DNA of 64,000 nucleotides. Origin: Paramecium sonneborni. Lineage: Eukaryota; Ciliophora; Oligohymenophorea; Peniculida; Parameciidae. The DNA is taken from positions 1 to 64,000 of the forward strand of contig CAJJDN010000012.1 of NCBI GenBank assembly GCA_905182985.1. Reading direction: 5' to 3'. How positions within the stretch are numbered: the stretch's first letter is position 1; each line of letters begins with the position of its first letter. A model generated the notes under the pieces. That model worked only from the letters and a program-made list of their open reading frames with translations, was not told the DNA's origin and made no database searches. This document shows, piece by piece, positions 47,895 to 60,481 of this stretch. The position numbers were made by a program, and so were the translations under genes.

Positions 47895-49239
47895 ATGTCA
47901 GGGAAATCAAGAGATTACTTTGGCACTCTTAAATCAGTAATTTTTTCTATAAAAATTAGGCTGGAAGAACTGTTCTTAAGGAAGAAAGTGCTGGTGACTG
48001 TATATAACCAGTTTAAAATTAAGTAAATATAGTCAGTTACGTAGGTCCCTGAAACACCTCCTCATATAAAGAAATATCGTAAATCTTATAAGCATTAACA
48101 TGGTTGTGCTATTGTAATTTTAATAATTAAATTTAGTTACATCCAGGACTTGTAGATGCTCCAAAACCATAAGGTAATTGGCTTTATGGAAAAAAGACTG
48201 ATCCTTCTGATAAAGCTGGAGATTTATTTAAATAATAGCCTGAAGGAATTAAAGAATTAATCAATGAAATAAATGAATAAAAATATGCTTCACATATTAA
48301 AGAGCCATTAGGTACTATGCCAACAAGAAATTATAATTGGCCAGAAGAATCTAAATCAGATGGATTTGCTTTTGGTTAGAAAATACCTCCTTCTGAATTT
48401 ACAGCGAAAGAAGTTGTATTTCCTCCTGATGCTAAAAGAGATGATGAAAGTGTTAGATTAATGTATTTGAAAAGTCATGGTAATTTTGAAGCAGGAGAAT
48501 AAAAAAATAGAGAATATAACTGGAATGTTAATCCAAATGAATTCAGATTTGGTAAAAAAGACGAAAGAGAATAACAATAAATGAAAAAAATATTGCAACA
48601 TGAATTAACACAAAATTAATATCCTAAAACAACTATTATATCTAAAAATTAAGAAGATTGGAAGAATTATAATGAAGATCCTTTAGGTAAACCTAAAAAT
48701 TAAGCTTAAATTAATTCAAGAATGCCAACTATTTTTGGAGAAATGAAAAAAGATGAATAATGGACTGCTGGATAATGCATAAATGGTTAACCTACATAAA
48801 AAGAAGTTTAACCAGATATTGATTTGGGTAAAGCAACAAAGTTTGGTTTTAGAAATTAACCTAAACCAGGAGATGAAACTAGAACATTTGGTGTTCCTAC
48901 TATTAGAAATGATATTCTTAAAACAGGAATGAAATCTGTTGCAGATCCTTAAAATTATGGTGATGAAGTTCCTGCCGTTGCATTATTGTTTCCAGAAAAA
49001 TTCTCACATATGGGATTAACTGAATAAGATTTCTTAATGTTAAGAAATAAAAAAGATATTAAATAAATATTTGAATCTATTGGAATCAAATATGGAATTG
49101 GTAAATTTGAAGGTGTTTTCAAAAGAGCAAAAGAAATTGTAATCAATAAATTTTATTTTTTTAGTAAAATACATTTGATGATAAAGTATCAGTTAAAGCA
49201 TTTTAATTGGCTGTGTAAGAAATGCATCATATTGATTGA
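47895..49239 (+). CDS. EFHB/CFAP21-like ciliary microtubule inner protein
   Basis: 416 residues after removal of introns 47937-47959, 48023-48044, 48114-48136 and 49139-49164. It matches EFHB along its length: AGRTVLKEESAGDC, PPHIKKYRKSYK, GNWLYGKKTDPSDKAGDLF, KYASHIKEPLG, FAFGQKIPPSE, SHGNFEAGEQKNREYNWNV, FRFGKKDERE, and FPEKFSHMGLTEQDFLMLR. EFHB binds the inside of doublet B-tubules and contributes to motile cilia. The C-terminal EF-hand region is short and lacks a canonical calcium loop. Together with the CIMIP2 gene it is the second axonemal inner protein in the window. Confidence 0.92.
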
Positions 49240-50778
49240 TTTAATAATAACATCTATCTAATATTTTTACAATGATTTCCATTCAAATTATATGATAATT
49301 TTTATGTTAAATTCTAGTACTCTTAAGTTCATCTAATTTTTACTTATCATTCTCATCTAATTAAAAATAAAAATATATTTCATAATAAATTTAATAAAAT
49401 ACCACAACATCATTCTTCTTTAATAAATAAAATTCAATTTAATAACTTAAAAAATTATTTTAATTATAATCAAAATTTTAATCATATTAAATTCCTCATT
49501 ATCATTATCCGAACACAATAACTATTTTTATCAAGAGATATTATAGTTTTACTTTTGATGATATATAATCTTTATATATCTTTTAATTATTTATTCTTTT
49601 TCATTAACTAAATTTCTTACCCACAAAAATTTAATACGATATCGAATAATTTAGTCATAAACCTAAATATATAAATTTCATAAATCAAATAATTATACAA
49701 AATACCATTAATAATGTAAAATAAATATGGATATTTTCAATAAAATTAATTAAATAAAAATTATCTATGTTATTGCTTATGAATAATTTGGTTGATTAAG
49801 TGTGATTGCTGATATTTAAAAATGGTTTTTTTTTAAATAATTAAATTAAAATATAGAATGTTTTTTAGTCTCAATATTATCTTGATCAAGATTGATAAAT
49901 TAGCATCTTTCGATAGCCTCATTATTATTAATTTTGATTATCAGACAACACAAAGTTGATTTTCAAAAAATCAAGATAGAGAAATTAATGTATTTTGTAT
50001 GATTATAATTAATGAGTGAAAAGAAACAAAATAGATATTCATGGGATTTTATGTGTATTTTATTTAATTTATTCTATTTATTCATTAAATATTATGTTTT
50101 AGCTCCTCTTCTGACATAGATTCGGAACTATGATCTTTAAAAGAAGCAAACAATTTTCGGAAATATTATTTGCTTCTTATTTAGAGTGGCAATTCTTTGT
50201 TTGGCCTAGATAATTTAATGTTTTTTTTTCTTTTAATCATTTATTGATTAAATGGATTGAATTTTTGGTGGTGTGATCTGTTGTTGAAATAGGTTTTTAA
50301 AAATCATACCTGCATTAACTTGGACTTCTTGTACCAATTACTTAACTCATTTTTTTGAATAATCTTTATCCTTTGCTATTTTAAGATGATTCAATCAAAT
50401 CTTAAGACTGATAAAGAAAATCAAGGTAGAGTTAGTGTTCTGCAGTCGTCCAATGGCCTTATCTTATATTATTATTTTAAGATATCTCTTATGAATTACA
50501 TATAGGCATGGCTGGTACTTAAAATAAAAAGATTAACATACCTGTTACATCAGATTTCATCTGATATTTTTAAATCTTGAATTAAAAAATTAATATACCA
50601 ATGTTTATACCTAAAGAATTACTAGCAAAATCTTCAAATTATCTTATTTAATTTTAGATACGCGCTTATATTACTCAATATTTTTTGAAAGAATAAATGA
50701 TTAATCCTTAAATGTACTGAATATATTATTTTCATTTATAATTAATTGAGAATTATTGTAAATTTATATATATATATA
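49240..50778. other. 1.5-kb gene-free region
   Basis: The longest stretch without a recognisable gene. Very AT-rich, with frequent TGA in all frames. It contains a 10-bp perfect inverted repeat near 50141-50178 and slightly higher complexity from 50100 to 50550. It may be an unrecognised non-coding RNA, regulatory DNA, or a decayed gene. Confidence 0.45.
50141..50178. repeat. Hairpin-forming inverted repeat
   Basis: AAGAAGCAAA at 50141-50150 is the exact reverse complement of TTTGCTTCTT at 50169-50178, with an 18-base spacer. It could fold as an RNA stem-loop or serve as a palindromic protein site. Confidence 0.6.
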
Positions 50779-52417
50779 TCAGAATTCTTTTTTGTTTTAT
50801 AAGCTGTTAGGTAAAATCTACTAAGTAGATGAATCAAAAATTTTCTTCTTTTATCTTTATGCTTCCTCATTTGGTGTTAATTTATCTAATCTTAAAATCA
50901 AATCACTTGTCAATTCATATAATTTATCTTTATTTAATTCTAAATACCTAAGTGCTTCATTGTAAAATTCATTATTTAAATACTCTTTATAAGGAGTTCT
51001 GATTTCTTCTAGTTTTGTTTTGATTAATTTTGAAACTGAATTTTAGGGTTAGTTTTAGTTGAAAATTAAAAACTTAGAAATCTATTTTATGTTTTTCTCT
51101 AATTCTTAGTGAGATTTATTAGTTTATTTTGCAAAATTGATTTAATCTTTAATAGCTTTAATAAAAATGATTTAAATAGTTGATTCAAAATATTCTTCTA
51201 ATGTTTCTTTTTGTGATTGCTTTGATTTTTAATTTTTTTCTGGTAAAGGAATACAAAAATCTTAAATATCATCATTTTAATAGCATGCTTCACAATAATA
51301 ACTAATATAAATAAATATGGATACCCAGCAATTACTAATTTGAAGCAATAATACAAAGCTTTACAATTTTAATGTTTAACACAGACTATTTAATTTATTT
51401 ATTTAATTTTTTAAGGAGATCTAGTATAAAATTAAAAAGTACGGAGTTTCTTCAAAAATTCCTTTTTAATTCTAATTAAAATATAATTAAATTAATTCCT
51501 TATAAGTTTTTCTATCACATTCTTCATATTATATCATGTCTGTGATCAGATTTTTAATTCTGACATTATCTATTTTATCTAAAAACATATTTTTTTTATT
51601 TTTTTGTTCAACCTTATATAATAATTATCGAAATACCATATTCAGTCCAACTATTTCAGTTGTTAATAGTAAGGTACATTATAGAAAAGTTAGGCCTAGA
51701 GAAAAAATGTCTGATTTTTCTAAGTCATGTTTTATTTTTTCAACTTAACTTGGCTATTCAGACCTTGTAACAAATGCATTCCATAAAATTGGTGAAAAAT
51801 ATACTGGTGTTCCTACTATTGTATTTTTTAAGCTTTCTTAAATATTCAATTCATATAAACTCTTAGATACCCCAAAATCAGTTATTTTTGGAATTAAATT
51901 ATCAGCTTCAAGCAATAAAATATTTTCAGGTTTAATATCTCTAAATAATCAATAAAAAATGTAACCTATGAAAAATTTATTTTTACTCAACAAGAGTAGA
52001 AAACGTTAATAGACATTTTTTAAATAATTCAAGTAGTTGAAAAGCTGAAAAATAAGATCGTTCTTGTTTTCTTGTATGAATTTCTTTTTATAAACTACGA
52101 TCTGCTAATTCCATGATTAAAAGAAGACTAAATTTTTTTGGCATTAATTCTTGCCAAGCATAGACTTTTACAACATTAATAACATTTGGATGCATGTTAA
52201 TGAGCTAATTTATTTTAAATTCATTTTAAATTTTGTTAAACATCTATTCATTAATAACTTCGATTTGCTTTGCTGCATAGTATTTTCCTTATTCTAATGG
52301 TGAATTATCACATTTGCATAACAATTTATAAACTTTCCCAAAAGCTCCTTATCCTAAACGAACAGGGTTTGAAAAATCAAAATCTTTAATAAATTCTTCT
52401 TTAGTTGGATAATACAT
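50779..52417 (-). CDS. Ser/Thr protein kinase, canonical, with long tail
   Basis: 537 residues after removal of one 25-nt intron (51941-51965) that splits the HRD codon region. All catalytic features are present: glycine loop LGQGAFGKVYKL, lysine in YYAAKQIEV, FHRDIKPENILLLEAD, ITDFGVSKSL and SDIFSLGLTFLQCTLLL. The APE motif is replaced by VYFSPILW. The N-lobe includes the long insert CKCDNSPLEQG. The C-terminal ~200 residues are helical and include a Cys-containing hydrophobic stretch (VSIFIYISYYCEAC) and a coiled-coil-like region. Probably active. Subfamily not assigned. Confidence 0.82.
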
Positions 52418-53065
52418 TTATTAAAATAATTTAACTTCATATAAGCAAATTACTTGTATATAAATTAGTAGTTTATTAAGAGTAAAAAATTATAAAATCA
52501 GGGTATTATAAATCATATATAAGAATTTCAGCATATTAATTATCTCATCATTGATTGAATTTATATGTGAAAAAATTTAATAATAAAAAAAACAAAATTT
52601 CATCATGTAATCTTAATCAATATTGACTCCAACAACTTAATTTAAGCTAGCTTAAGTAATATAAGCTATAGCATAAAATAAATTATTAAGTTAAAAAAAA
52701 ACAATTAATAGCTTAAATTCAAATTTTCGATCTTGAAGAAGGTTCAAAATTAAGCTAATAGATATTATTTCTAAGAATAGACTAAAGGAGAATTAAATTG
52801 CAAGGTTATTCTGATATCCTTGAATATTTGTAGAATAATAAGATTTCACATTCTTAGTTTTAAGTTGCTTGCTTATTTAAGAAAATAGATAGGGATAGAG
52901 ATGTATGAATAAAATTAGCAGAGTAACATAAAATTATAATTAAAGTTTTATTAATATCTAATAACAAAATTAAATTTAAGTATCATCAGAGATATAGTAA
53001 AACATACCTAATAGATGTTGCAATACTATTACCAACCGTTGAAATAGCACTTAAAGATGTATTTT
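52418..53065. other. Intergenic
   Basis: Upstream flank of the kinase. No coding frame recognised, although the last ~60 bases adjoin the CDPK-like remnant. Confidence 0.35.
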
Positions 53066-53074
53066 TTTATTGGG

Positions 53075-53350
53075 GATTGAGAACTAAAAAGTAATAAATG
53101 TACACAAGATAGATTGTTGTTGGTGAATTTTTTAAACTTTTCTACATTAGCAGCTTTTAAGACATCAGATTTATTTAATTTACGTTATTTAACAAAAGAA
53201 ATATTATCATTTTCATTTTTTGATACAGTAGATCTAGATTATAATGGAAAAATATCTTCTATTAAATTTGTTGCAATACGTTTCATGAAGCCTTTACTTT
53301 ATAGAAAAGCTTTAATAAATTTAAGACAGATGCTTATAAACAAATAAAAT
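53075..53350 (+). pseudogene. CDPK-like EF-hand remnant
   Basis: A ~90-codon plus-strand frame with no suitable upstream start reads KSNKCTQDRLLLVNFLNF, then a linker, then FDTVDLDYNGKISSIKF. This resembles the junction helix and first EF-hand of calcium-dependent protein kinases. The calcium-loop pattern DLDYNGKIS is recognisable but imperfect. No kinase domain precedes it and no further EF-hands follow before TGA at 53348. Best seen as a decayed gene fragment. A tiny EF-hand gene with missed introns is less likely. Confidence 0.4.
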
Positions 53351-53805
53351 TGAATAAGAGAATTAAATAGATCGAGAGATGGAGATTTAAGAAAATGTTA
53401 TAAGGTTAGGAGAAAATGATGCGATATAAAGTAAACTTTCATTTATTATTTTATCAATTAAGAATAATATTTTATTTTTATCTTTATTAAGTTGAATTTT
53501 ATCCTAATGTCTTTAGTTTGAATATCTTTGTTTGAATGGTTAATGATATAATTAATTCCTATTACAGATTATTTTAAAGTTAACACAATAAAAAGATATT
53601 TTCCAAAGAACACTAATACTCTTGTTTAATCAAATATATACAAATATTCAATTCAAAATAAAAAATAATAGTTTAAATAGAAATGATTAATGTATATTTT
53701 GTTTTTAAATCTCAAACATAATTACCTTATTTTCCTATTATAGATTTATTTAATAATACAATAATATAAGTTACTTAAGAATAATATCATATAATCTACC
53801 CTAAA
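53351..53805. other. Intergenic
   Basis: AT-rich; nothing recognised. Confidence 0.35.
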
Positions 53806-54906
53806 TCACAATTCACTTTTTAATCTTTTTTCTTTACCTTCACTCCACTAACTTTCAGATTATTATCCATTTTTATCCATAAAAATACCTTTGCCATGTT
53901 ATTTTCCTTCTCTAAATTATCCAATATATTTAGATCCATCTGCCCATTTAAATTCTCCGTCTCCATGTTTTAGATCATTATAATATTAACCTTCATATTC
54001 TCTTCCATCTGGCCACATAAAATGTCCTTTACCATGCATTTTCCCATCCTTAAAATATCCTATATATCTTCTTCCATCAGTAAATACTAATTCACCAAAA
54101 CCTGTTATTTGATCATTCTCAAATTATCCATTATAAATATCTCCATTCGAGAATTTTGCCAAACCTTTTCCCTGTTTTTTTCCTTCTCTGAATATCCCTT
54201 CAAATTCACTTCCATCATTCAAAACCTCTTTTCCTTATCCATGCTACTCTTAATATTTATTATAACCTTTTAATCTTGCAACCATTCTCCATTATATTAT
54301 GAACCATCAAATTCATAAAATATCCCATAACCATTTGCAGAATTATTTTTCCATTCACCCTCATATGCATTACCATTAGAATGAATCATTCTTCCTCTTC
54401 CATTTGCTTAATCAAATTTCCAATAACCTTCATAAAATGATCCATCTGCAAAATATTACTTTCCTCTTCCATGTCTCAATCTTTATAACCACTAACCTAC
54501 ATAAATATTTCCTTAATTTTTTCTATGTTCCTAAACTAATTTATTTATTTTATACATGTGCTATAAAAAATCTACATTCATTAAATTCTTAAGGCAACTT
54601 CTTCTCAAACTTAAATTTACCCAATTTATTATATGTTATCTGAACATTCTATTCAAAAGACTTTGGCTCTTTACTTTATATCCATAAATCCCCTGGTTTT
54701 TCTTTCTCAGCTTATTCTTTCATCTAAGCAGCTACTTATTTTGCTTTTTTCTTTCTTATTGATTTTTGGATTATTATAATCTCTTCTTCATGTTCTTCAA
54801 AATTTATTTATTATGGAACTAATGTTGGAACTTATTCAGGTTCAAACTATCTAAATTCTACATTCTATATCGTTCCTCCTGGCTATTACGAACAACAAAT
54901 CCCCAT
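53806..54906 (-). CDS. MORN-repeat protein (350 aa)
   Basis: Introns 54531-54555 and 54244-54266. The N-terminus MGICCSQQPGG offers Gly2 for myristoylation and Cys4/Cys5 for palmitoylation, so membrane anchoring is likely. A charged coiled-coil-like part follows (IIQKSIRKKKAKQVAAQMKE). From residue ~140 nine MORN repeats run to the end: YVGQWLQRLRHGRG, YEGYWKFDQANGRG, YEGEWKNNSANGYG, YNGEWLQDQKHGQG, FEGIFREGKKQGKG, YNGQFENDQITGFG, YIGYFKDGKMHGKG, YEGQYYNDLKHGDG, YIGQFREGKQHGKG. Likely a cortical or ciliary membrane scaffold. Confidence 0.9.
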
Positions 54907-55068
54907 TAAATAAATAAATTATTATGTAATAGTTATTCAAATTTTATAAATATACTTCCTTATTTAAAATTTAACATACTGTTAAGTCTCATTTATTATA
55001 AGTTTGTTTAAAATATTCTAATTACTTATAAAGAAGTAGTTCAAATAATATCAAATATAGATTCACAA

Positions 55069-56558
55069 TCATATAATAATATTTAATTTTAAAGCATTTT
55101 TTCTTTAATTAAAATGACTTGCTTTTAAAATATTACTTAATTAATTAGAGATCAGACGATCTGATTATGGACTAGCTGAATGTGTTTTATCTGTAGATGA
55201 TGTTGGAGAATCTCCATTGATTGGAGGAAGTTTTAGCATATTTAAACTCTATTCTAATTTCTCTCTTTATGATTATCTTGGTTCATAATTGCTTGTTCTT
55301 CTCGTTAAATTAAATGCTACTTATTAACCTATCAATAATTTTGATTTTCTAGGCTTATAAGGAACTCTAAAAACTTCAAGTTCCAATATATTTTCACAAC
55401 TTAAAGTATCAACTTCTTTTTGATATTTTTCAGAAAAAATCATTTCAAAAAATCGCTATAATGGAGCAGACAATTCCATATACTCTATGTTGCTGAGATT
55501 TTCAAAGTTTTTCATTAATAATTCATTTACTATTTAATTTTCTTGATATAACTTTTTTGTAAATATGCTTAAATTTATTATACTTAAGGAATATATATCT
55601 TTTTTCTTATAAAACTTTACAACTCCTTCTTATTCTTAAGAACTCATATAATTTTAACCACTTCTTCTTTAAGGAATTTAAATAGCCTTTCCAAAATTAA
55701 TTAAACTAACCGATTTTACATCTGTTGGATCTTTAAGTAAAATATTATCATATTTTATATTAGTATGATAAATATTTAACTTATGTAAATAGTTTAAAGA
55801 ATTGAAAAGTGATTACATCATATTTATTTTCTCCTAATCAGTAAAATTCTAATCGGGTATTAATTTTTAGATTGGCCCACCTTCCAACAATTCTATAATT
55901 AAATATATGCTTAATTCTCCTTCGAAAATTTCATATAATTTTAACAAGCCTTTATCCTTATCATTAATTTACCTCAATATATTAATTTCATTCATAAATA
56001 TCTCCTTCTCATAATTCACACTTTTAGTTAGACTTTATTTATCATAAATTTTAACAGCGTATTCTTATCCACTAATACAATGTTGAACTTTATAAACCTA
56101 ATTTTATTAAAAATTTTACAGAAGATAGGTTCCCATTTCCTAACTTCGTCAATATTTTATACTTTGATTAAAAATCAGATTGAATCATATATATCTTAAG
56201 TTTATTCAAAAAATCTAGTTGAATCCCAAAAAAATCTGCATGCTTTCCATTTTTGCTTAGCCTGAAACCAAATTATTTGTTTTTTTAGTTCATTACACCT
56301 CTTAAACAACAATTTTCAATATCAATATATTTATCCTATTAAAGATTTAAATTATACTTATGCTTCATCACTAATTTTAAGGATAGTCTCTGCAATTTAA
56401 ATTGTTACCATAGTTTCCTTTTTTTAATATATCATTTAAAAAATTCCTTGGTCTAGAAACTGAAGATTATTGTTTCTTACTCTAGTAAATAATTTATTTC
56501 CATCATTAAAAAATGACATTTTTGATTTATCAGCTAAAGAGCTAGAACTTATTTTCAT
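55069..56558 (-). CDS. Pseudokinase (HTN and NFG in place of HRD and DFG)
   Basis: 481 residues after removal of introns 56336-56357 and 56098-56119. The N-terminal ~135 residues may be a PH-like module. The kinase fold includes the glycine loop LGNGNLSSVYKVQ, ATP lysine in YAVKIYDKQSLT, and ELLEGGPIQKLIP. The catalytic loop reads IYHTNIKYDNILL, so the catalytic Asp is Asn. The metal-binding motif reads LINFGKAIQ, again Asp to Asn. The activation segment and APE are degenerate (SSQEQEGVVKFYKKKDIYSL). Both catalytic aspartates are therefore lost while the overall fold is kept, which argues for a scaffolding or regulatory pseudokinase. The tail is Ser/Thr/Pro-rich. Confidence 0.85.
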
Positions 56559-57261
56559 TAAAAATATAAATCAAATGTTTTCATTGTCATAAAAAATAAG
56601 CTTTTTTTGAAGTCGTTTGATTTTAAGTATAAAAGATAATATCGATTATATATTGACACAGCGAAAAATATTTATAAAAGTTTTTTAAGTTTTTTTGGCA
56701 TAGAATTTATGTTATAATAGTTTATATAATTTTATTACTTAATTAATATTGTAAAACCGAACTAATATTAAAATTATTAGAGTAAAAAATCAGATTTGTA
56801 TAGTTTTTATCAAAACTAGCATTCATCTAATTCAACAAATTAAAACAGAATATAAATATTTAGATTGATAGATAATCTAGTCTTTTAATAAATAAAAGTA
56901 TAATAATTTAATTAAAATTTTATTTTTTGATGTTTTCTTAGCTTAGAATTCATAAAAAATAATAATTTTATACAAGAATTCTACAATAAGCCGATCCTAG
57001 ATTACATTTTAATAATTATATTGAAAATATTGATAAATGATTTTCTACATATAATAATATTATTTTAATTATAAAAAACTAAATTAATAGGTTTTAAAGT
57101 GTTCTCTAAAACTTCTAGTATATATTAGAGAATAAATTAATAAAACATCATTAAATAAAGAAATAATTTACATGATTTTATTAATTAATAAAAAAAGGAT
57201 TATGATTAATAAAATATTTTTAGAGTTTTTTGAATCAGTATATAAAAATAAAAATAAATGT
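56559..57261. other. Intergenic
   Basis: 703 bp, extremely AT-rich, between two minus-strand kinases. No feature recognised. Confidence 0.4.
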
Positions 57262-58718
57262 TCAATTTAATTAAAATTTATTGGAAAATTGACTTCTGTC
57301 TGTTGAAGGTTTTTAACTAGAAGACATTAATTTGGTTTATAATCTTGGAGTAGAGGAAACTAAATGATATTTTTTAGATGAGATCTAAGATAATTATGGA
57401 TTAGTATCATCAATATTAGTTCTTCTCGCTGATGTTACTTATTATGTATTAAAATGAGGGATGTTAGGTTTAGTAACAGAATTATGTTATTATGGTACTT
57501 AAGTAATAGATTAATCATAAGTATATCCATTAAAAAGTTCTTAAATGGATAATCTTCTCAACATTATTCCATTTTATTGAAGAGTTTGATTATCTTCTTC
57601 GTCTTTTATGTTAGCAAATTTAGCATCAAAATTATCATAATTGCACTAAAAATAGAGATATTAATTTTTACATTAATTTAATAAGGAGATATAACAGTTT
57701 TATTTAAGATAGCATTCCAATCAATATCTATAAACCAAGAATGAGCTTAGACTTCTTCAGGACCATTCGCTCCTAATCGATTATTTGGTTTTCTTTGTAA
57801 AGTTCTGTTAATAAAATCAGCAGATTCTTCTGACCATCCATCTGGAATTTAATTTGATTTAACTAAAACTTATTTGGCTAGAATTAAATCTCTAATTTCT
57901 TTTCTAGTTTTGCCTATATATGGTCTCTACATAGAACTAAAAACAGTTACTTTTCCGATCATGCATTCATAAGCAATTACTCCAACAGCAAAATAATCTG
58001 AAGCTACTCCATGAGCTTATCTACACATGACTTCTGGAGCCATATAACCTGGAGTTCCACTTGTATCATTTTCATTATCAGGTTTCCAGATTCTAGCTAT
58101 ACCTAGATCTGTTAAATTTAGATAACCTATTATAGATTCAGATTTATCACCATTTTTATCAAAAACCAAATTCTCTGGCTTAATATCTCTGTGTAAGATT
58201 GTATTTGTATGTAAATAATCTAATGCTAATAAGATACATACTATAAAGAACTCTTAAAATAATATATTTATAAAATACTTGTTTGTTTTTCTGTAAATCT
58301 TTTCTATTTACACAGATGATATCTTAGGTCTCCTCCTTACATTAAATCCATAACCAAATATAAGTTTTCTCTATCCTGAAAAGATGCATGCATATTTACT
58401 AAAAATCTATTTATATGATATTATTTACGGATGTCTTAAATTGCTTAATAGATATTTTTCATTCATCACAGAACTAACACTCTTTTTGTTTATAATTCTA
58501 AATTATATAATTATAGTTACTTGCATTTACTCAATTCTTTTATTGCATATTATTATTTTGTTTTTTTGTTTTATGCCTTCCATACTCTTCCAAATCCACC
58601 TCTACCAATAACAAAAAGCATTTGAAAATCAGTTTTACAAATCACTATTATAATATAAGTTTTAATTACATGAAACATCATCAAAATTTACATCTTTGCT
58701 GTTATTACAATTTCCCAT
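57262..58718 (-). CDS. AGC-type protein kinase
   Basis: 444 residues after removal of five introns (58645-58669, 58498-58520, 58407-58428, 58253-58278, 57646-57671). It starts MGNCNNS, a likely myristoylation and palmitoylation site. Kinase features: DFQMLFVIGRGGFGRVWKA, YAIKELSK, MDLMQGGDLRYHL, ILHRDIKPENLVF, LTDLGIAR, TSGTPGYMAPEVM, SDYFAVGVIAYECM and RLGANGPEEVQAHSWF with IDIDW, the hallmark end of AGC domains. DFG is DLG, which some active kinases tolerate. The order resembles STK32/PKA-like kinases. The C-terminal ~110 residues are Gln/Ser/Asn-rich without a clear hydrophobic motif. Probably membrane-anchored. Confidence 0.88.
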
Positions 58719-58754
58719 TGAATTAAATATATTTATTAAAATAATAATATAGAA

Positions 58755-59906
58755 TCAAGGTGACTGTAGTGATGATAATTCTTCATCCTCTTCTTTAATT
58801 ACATTAGCTTATAGTTCTGAGTTCATATTCACTAAATATTAAGCAAAAGTCTTTGGAGCAATATCCTTTAAAGCTTCTTATTTTAGTTATTCCAAAGTAA
58901 AACTTTACTAACGAACTTTTTCGAAGTTTTTAGCCATGTCAAACATGTAACTAAAATAATAGGATTATGTTTATACAATTCTAAACGCTTAGTTTCATCA
59001 ATAAACTTTTTTTATGTTTCTTTAAGTGTGTTTTTTGGATTGGTCTTATAACTAGGGTCCTACTCATTAAAAAAGTCAGATCCTATATTTATTAGACTTA
59101 TAATATACCCTTCATTGCAGATTCCATAATTTTCTTTAAATCATTAGGTATAGCATGGTCCATCAAAGTGTTGAAGAATGAATTACACAATTCTATCCTT
59201 CTTATTGACTGAACTCCAAATTCTTAATCTAATATTTTTAGTTGGGCTTAACAAGGAGAATGTTTTAGATTTACTAACTGATTTTAATAGTTCATATGAA
59301 ACTCCTTGATCTAAAAAATGTGATTATTTAAAAAAAATACCATTGATGGAATTTTAGCACAATAGTTAATGTAATTGTTTTAGTTTGCTATTGTTGCTTA
59401 AAGTCTTAACATCTCTTATGTCAATTCTTCAACTTTATTTTCAAGAAGTTCTATATATATCTTCTTTCTTTTTCTTGAATCTCTTGCAGATTGTCTATTT
59501 CGAGCCAATTTTAATTAATGAGTATTTGCCCCATAAGGCTCTTCAGAAGAATCTCCTGTTTACTTCATTTTTCTTTTCCATTTCTCTCCATTTCTCTTTG
59601 TACTATAAGAATAAATTAATTTCATTACTGCTTTGGAGTGATTTCTGTATCAATTAATTGAGTTATTTTACTAAGATAGATGCTTTTAGATTAGTTGACA
59701 TTAAAAAGCTCCTTGTTCTAACATATTATTTCTTCTTCTTTTTTTATTTTCTTTTAAGGAAAAACCGTATTGAGATATTCAAATGTTGGAAGAAAGGGAT
59801 TTTATTCTTCAAAACCAAATAACCATTTATCATGAAATGCTTCCTAATCAGTTAAATTTTAAGGTGTCATGCTATAAATTGAATTTTGAGGAGGAAGAGT
59901 TAGCAT
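58755..59906 (-). CDS. bZIP transcription factor
   Basis: 347 residues after removal of introns 59603-59628, 59311-59340 (30 nt), 59083-59108 and 58951-58976. The basic region LARNRQSARDSRKRKK carries the bZIP signature (Asn and Arg at the usual spacing, N-x7-R). A leucine zipper follows at once (YIELLENKVEELTQEMLRLQ). The N-terminal half is Pro/Phe/Gln-rich and could activate transcription. The region after the zipper is helical (ELCNSFFNTLMDHAIP). It should bind DNA as a dimer in the nucleus. Its start faces a plus-strand gene 576 bp away. Confidence 0.88.
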
Positions 59907-60481
59907 CTAAGTGTTTTAAATAAATATTTATGACGCTATCGAATTACTCCATGACGAGATTTAAGACAAAAATTTGTTGAAACACAAAATACAACACATA
60001 CACTCAATTTAAATTTTAAATATTAATGGCTACATCTAAATTAGACATTTTAGTATGTTGAGAAAGTTGCAGCCATTAAATATTGTATTACGTCAGAACT
60101 AATATTCTTCTAATTATTATATTATAATAGAAATATAATAGTATAAATATACATAACAAGATCTTTAAATATTTACTTGAAAAATAAGTATCAAGAAGGA
60201 TATCCATTAAATATAAAAGATAATTCATTACAAACGAAATTAATCTTCATTTTTCAATTATATTAATATATATTATATAATGATTTTAGAATAAGCTGTA
60301 TAATATATATTAACGATATAAGTTATGTGATGAGAATGAATATACAATATTGGAAAAAATAAGAATAGCATGTAAATAATATCCTCCAAAATGCCATTTA
60401 TGACATCTTTTTAATCTTAAACTATAAAATAGTGTAATACTTTTTAAGTGATATTAAGTAATTTTTTGTTATCCTTTCTCA
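59907..60481. promoter_or_regulatory. Divergent intergenic region
   Basis: Lies between two outward-reading start codons, so it should contain both promoters. It includes an imperfect inverted repeat (arms 60019-60031 and 60071-60084, one bulged base). No motif can be named with confidence. Confidence 0.45.

Noticed and set aside
51536..51748. Plus-strand 70-codon ORF
   Set aside because: Antisense of the kinase at 50779-52417.
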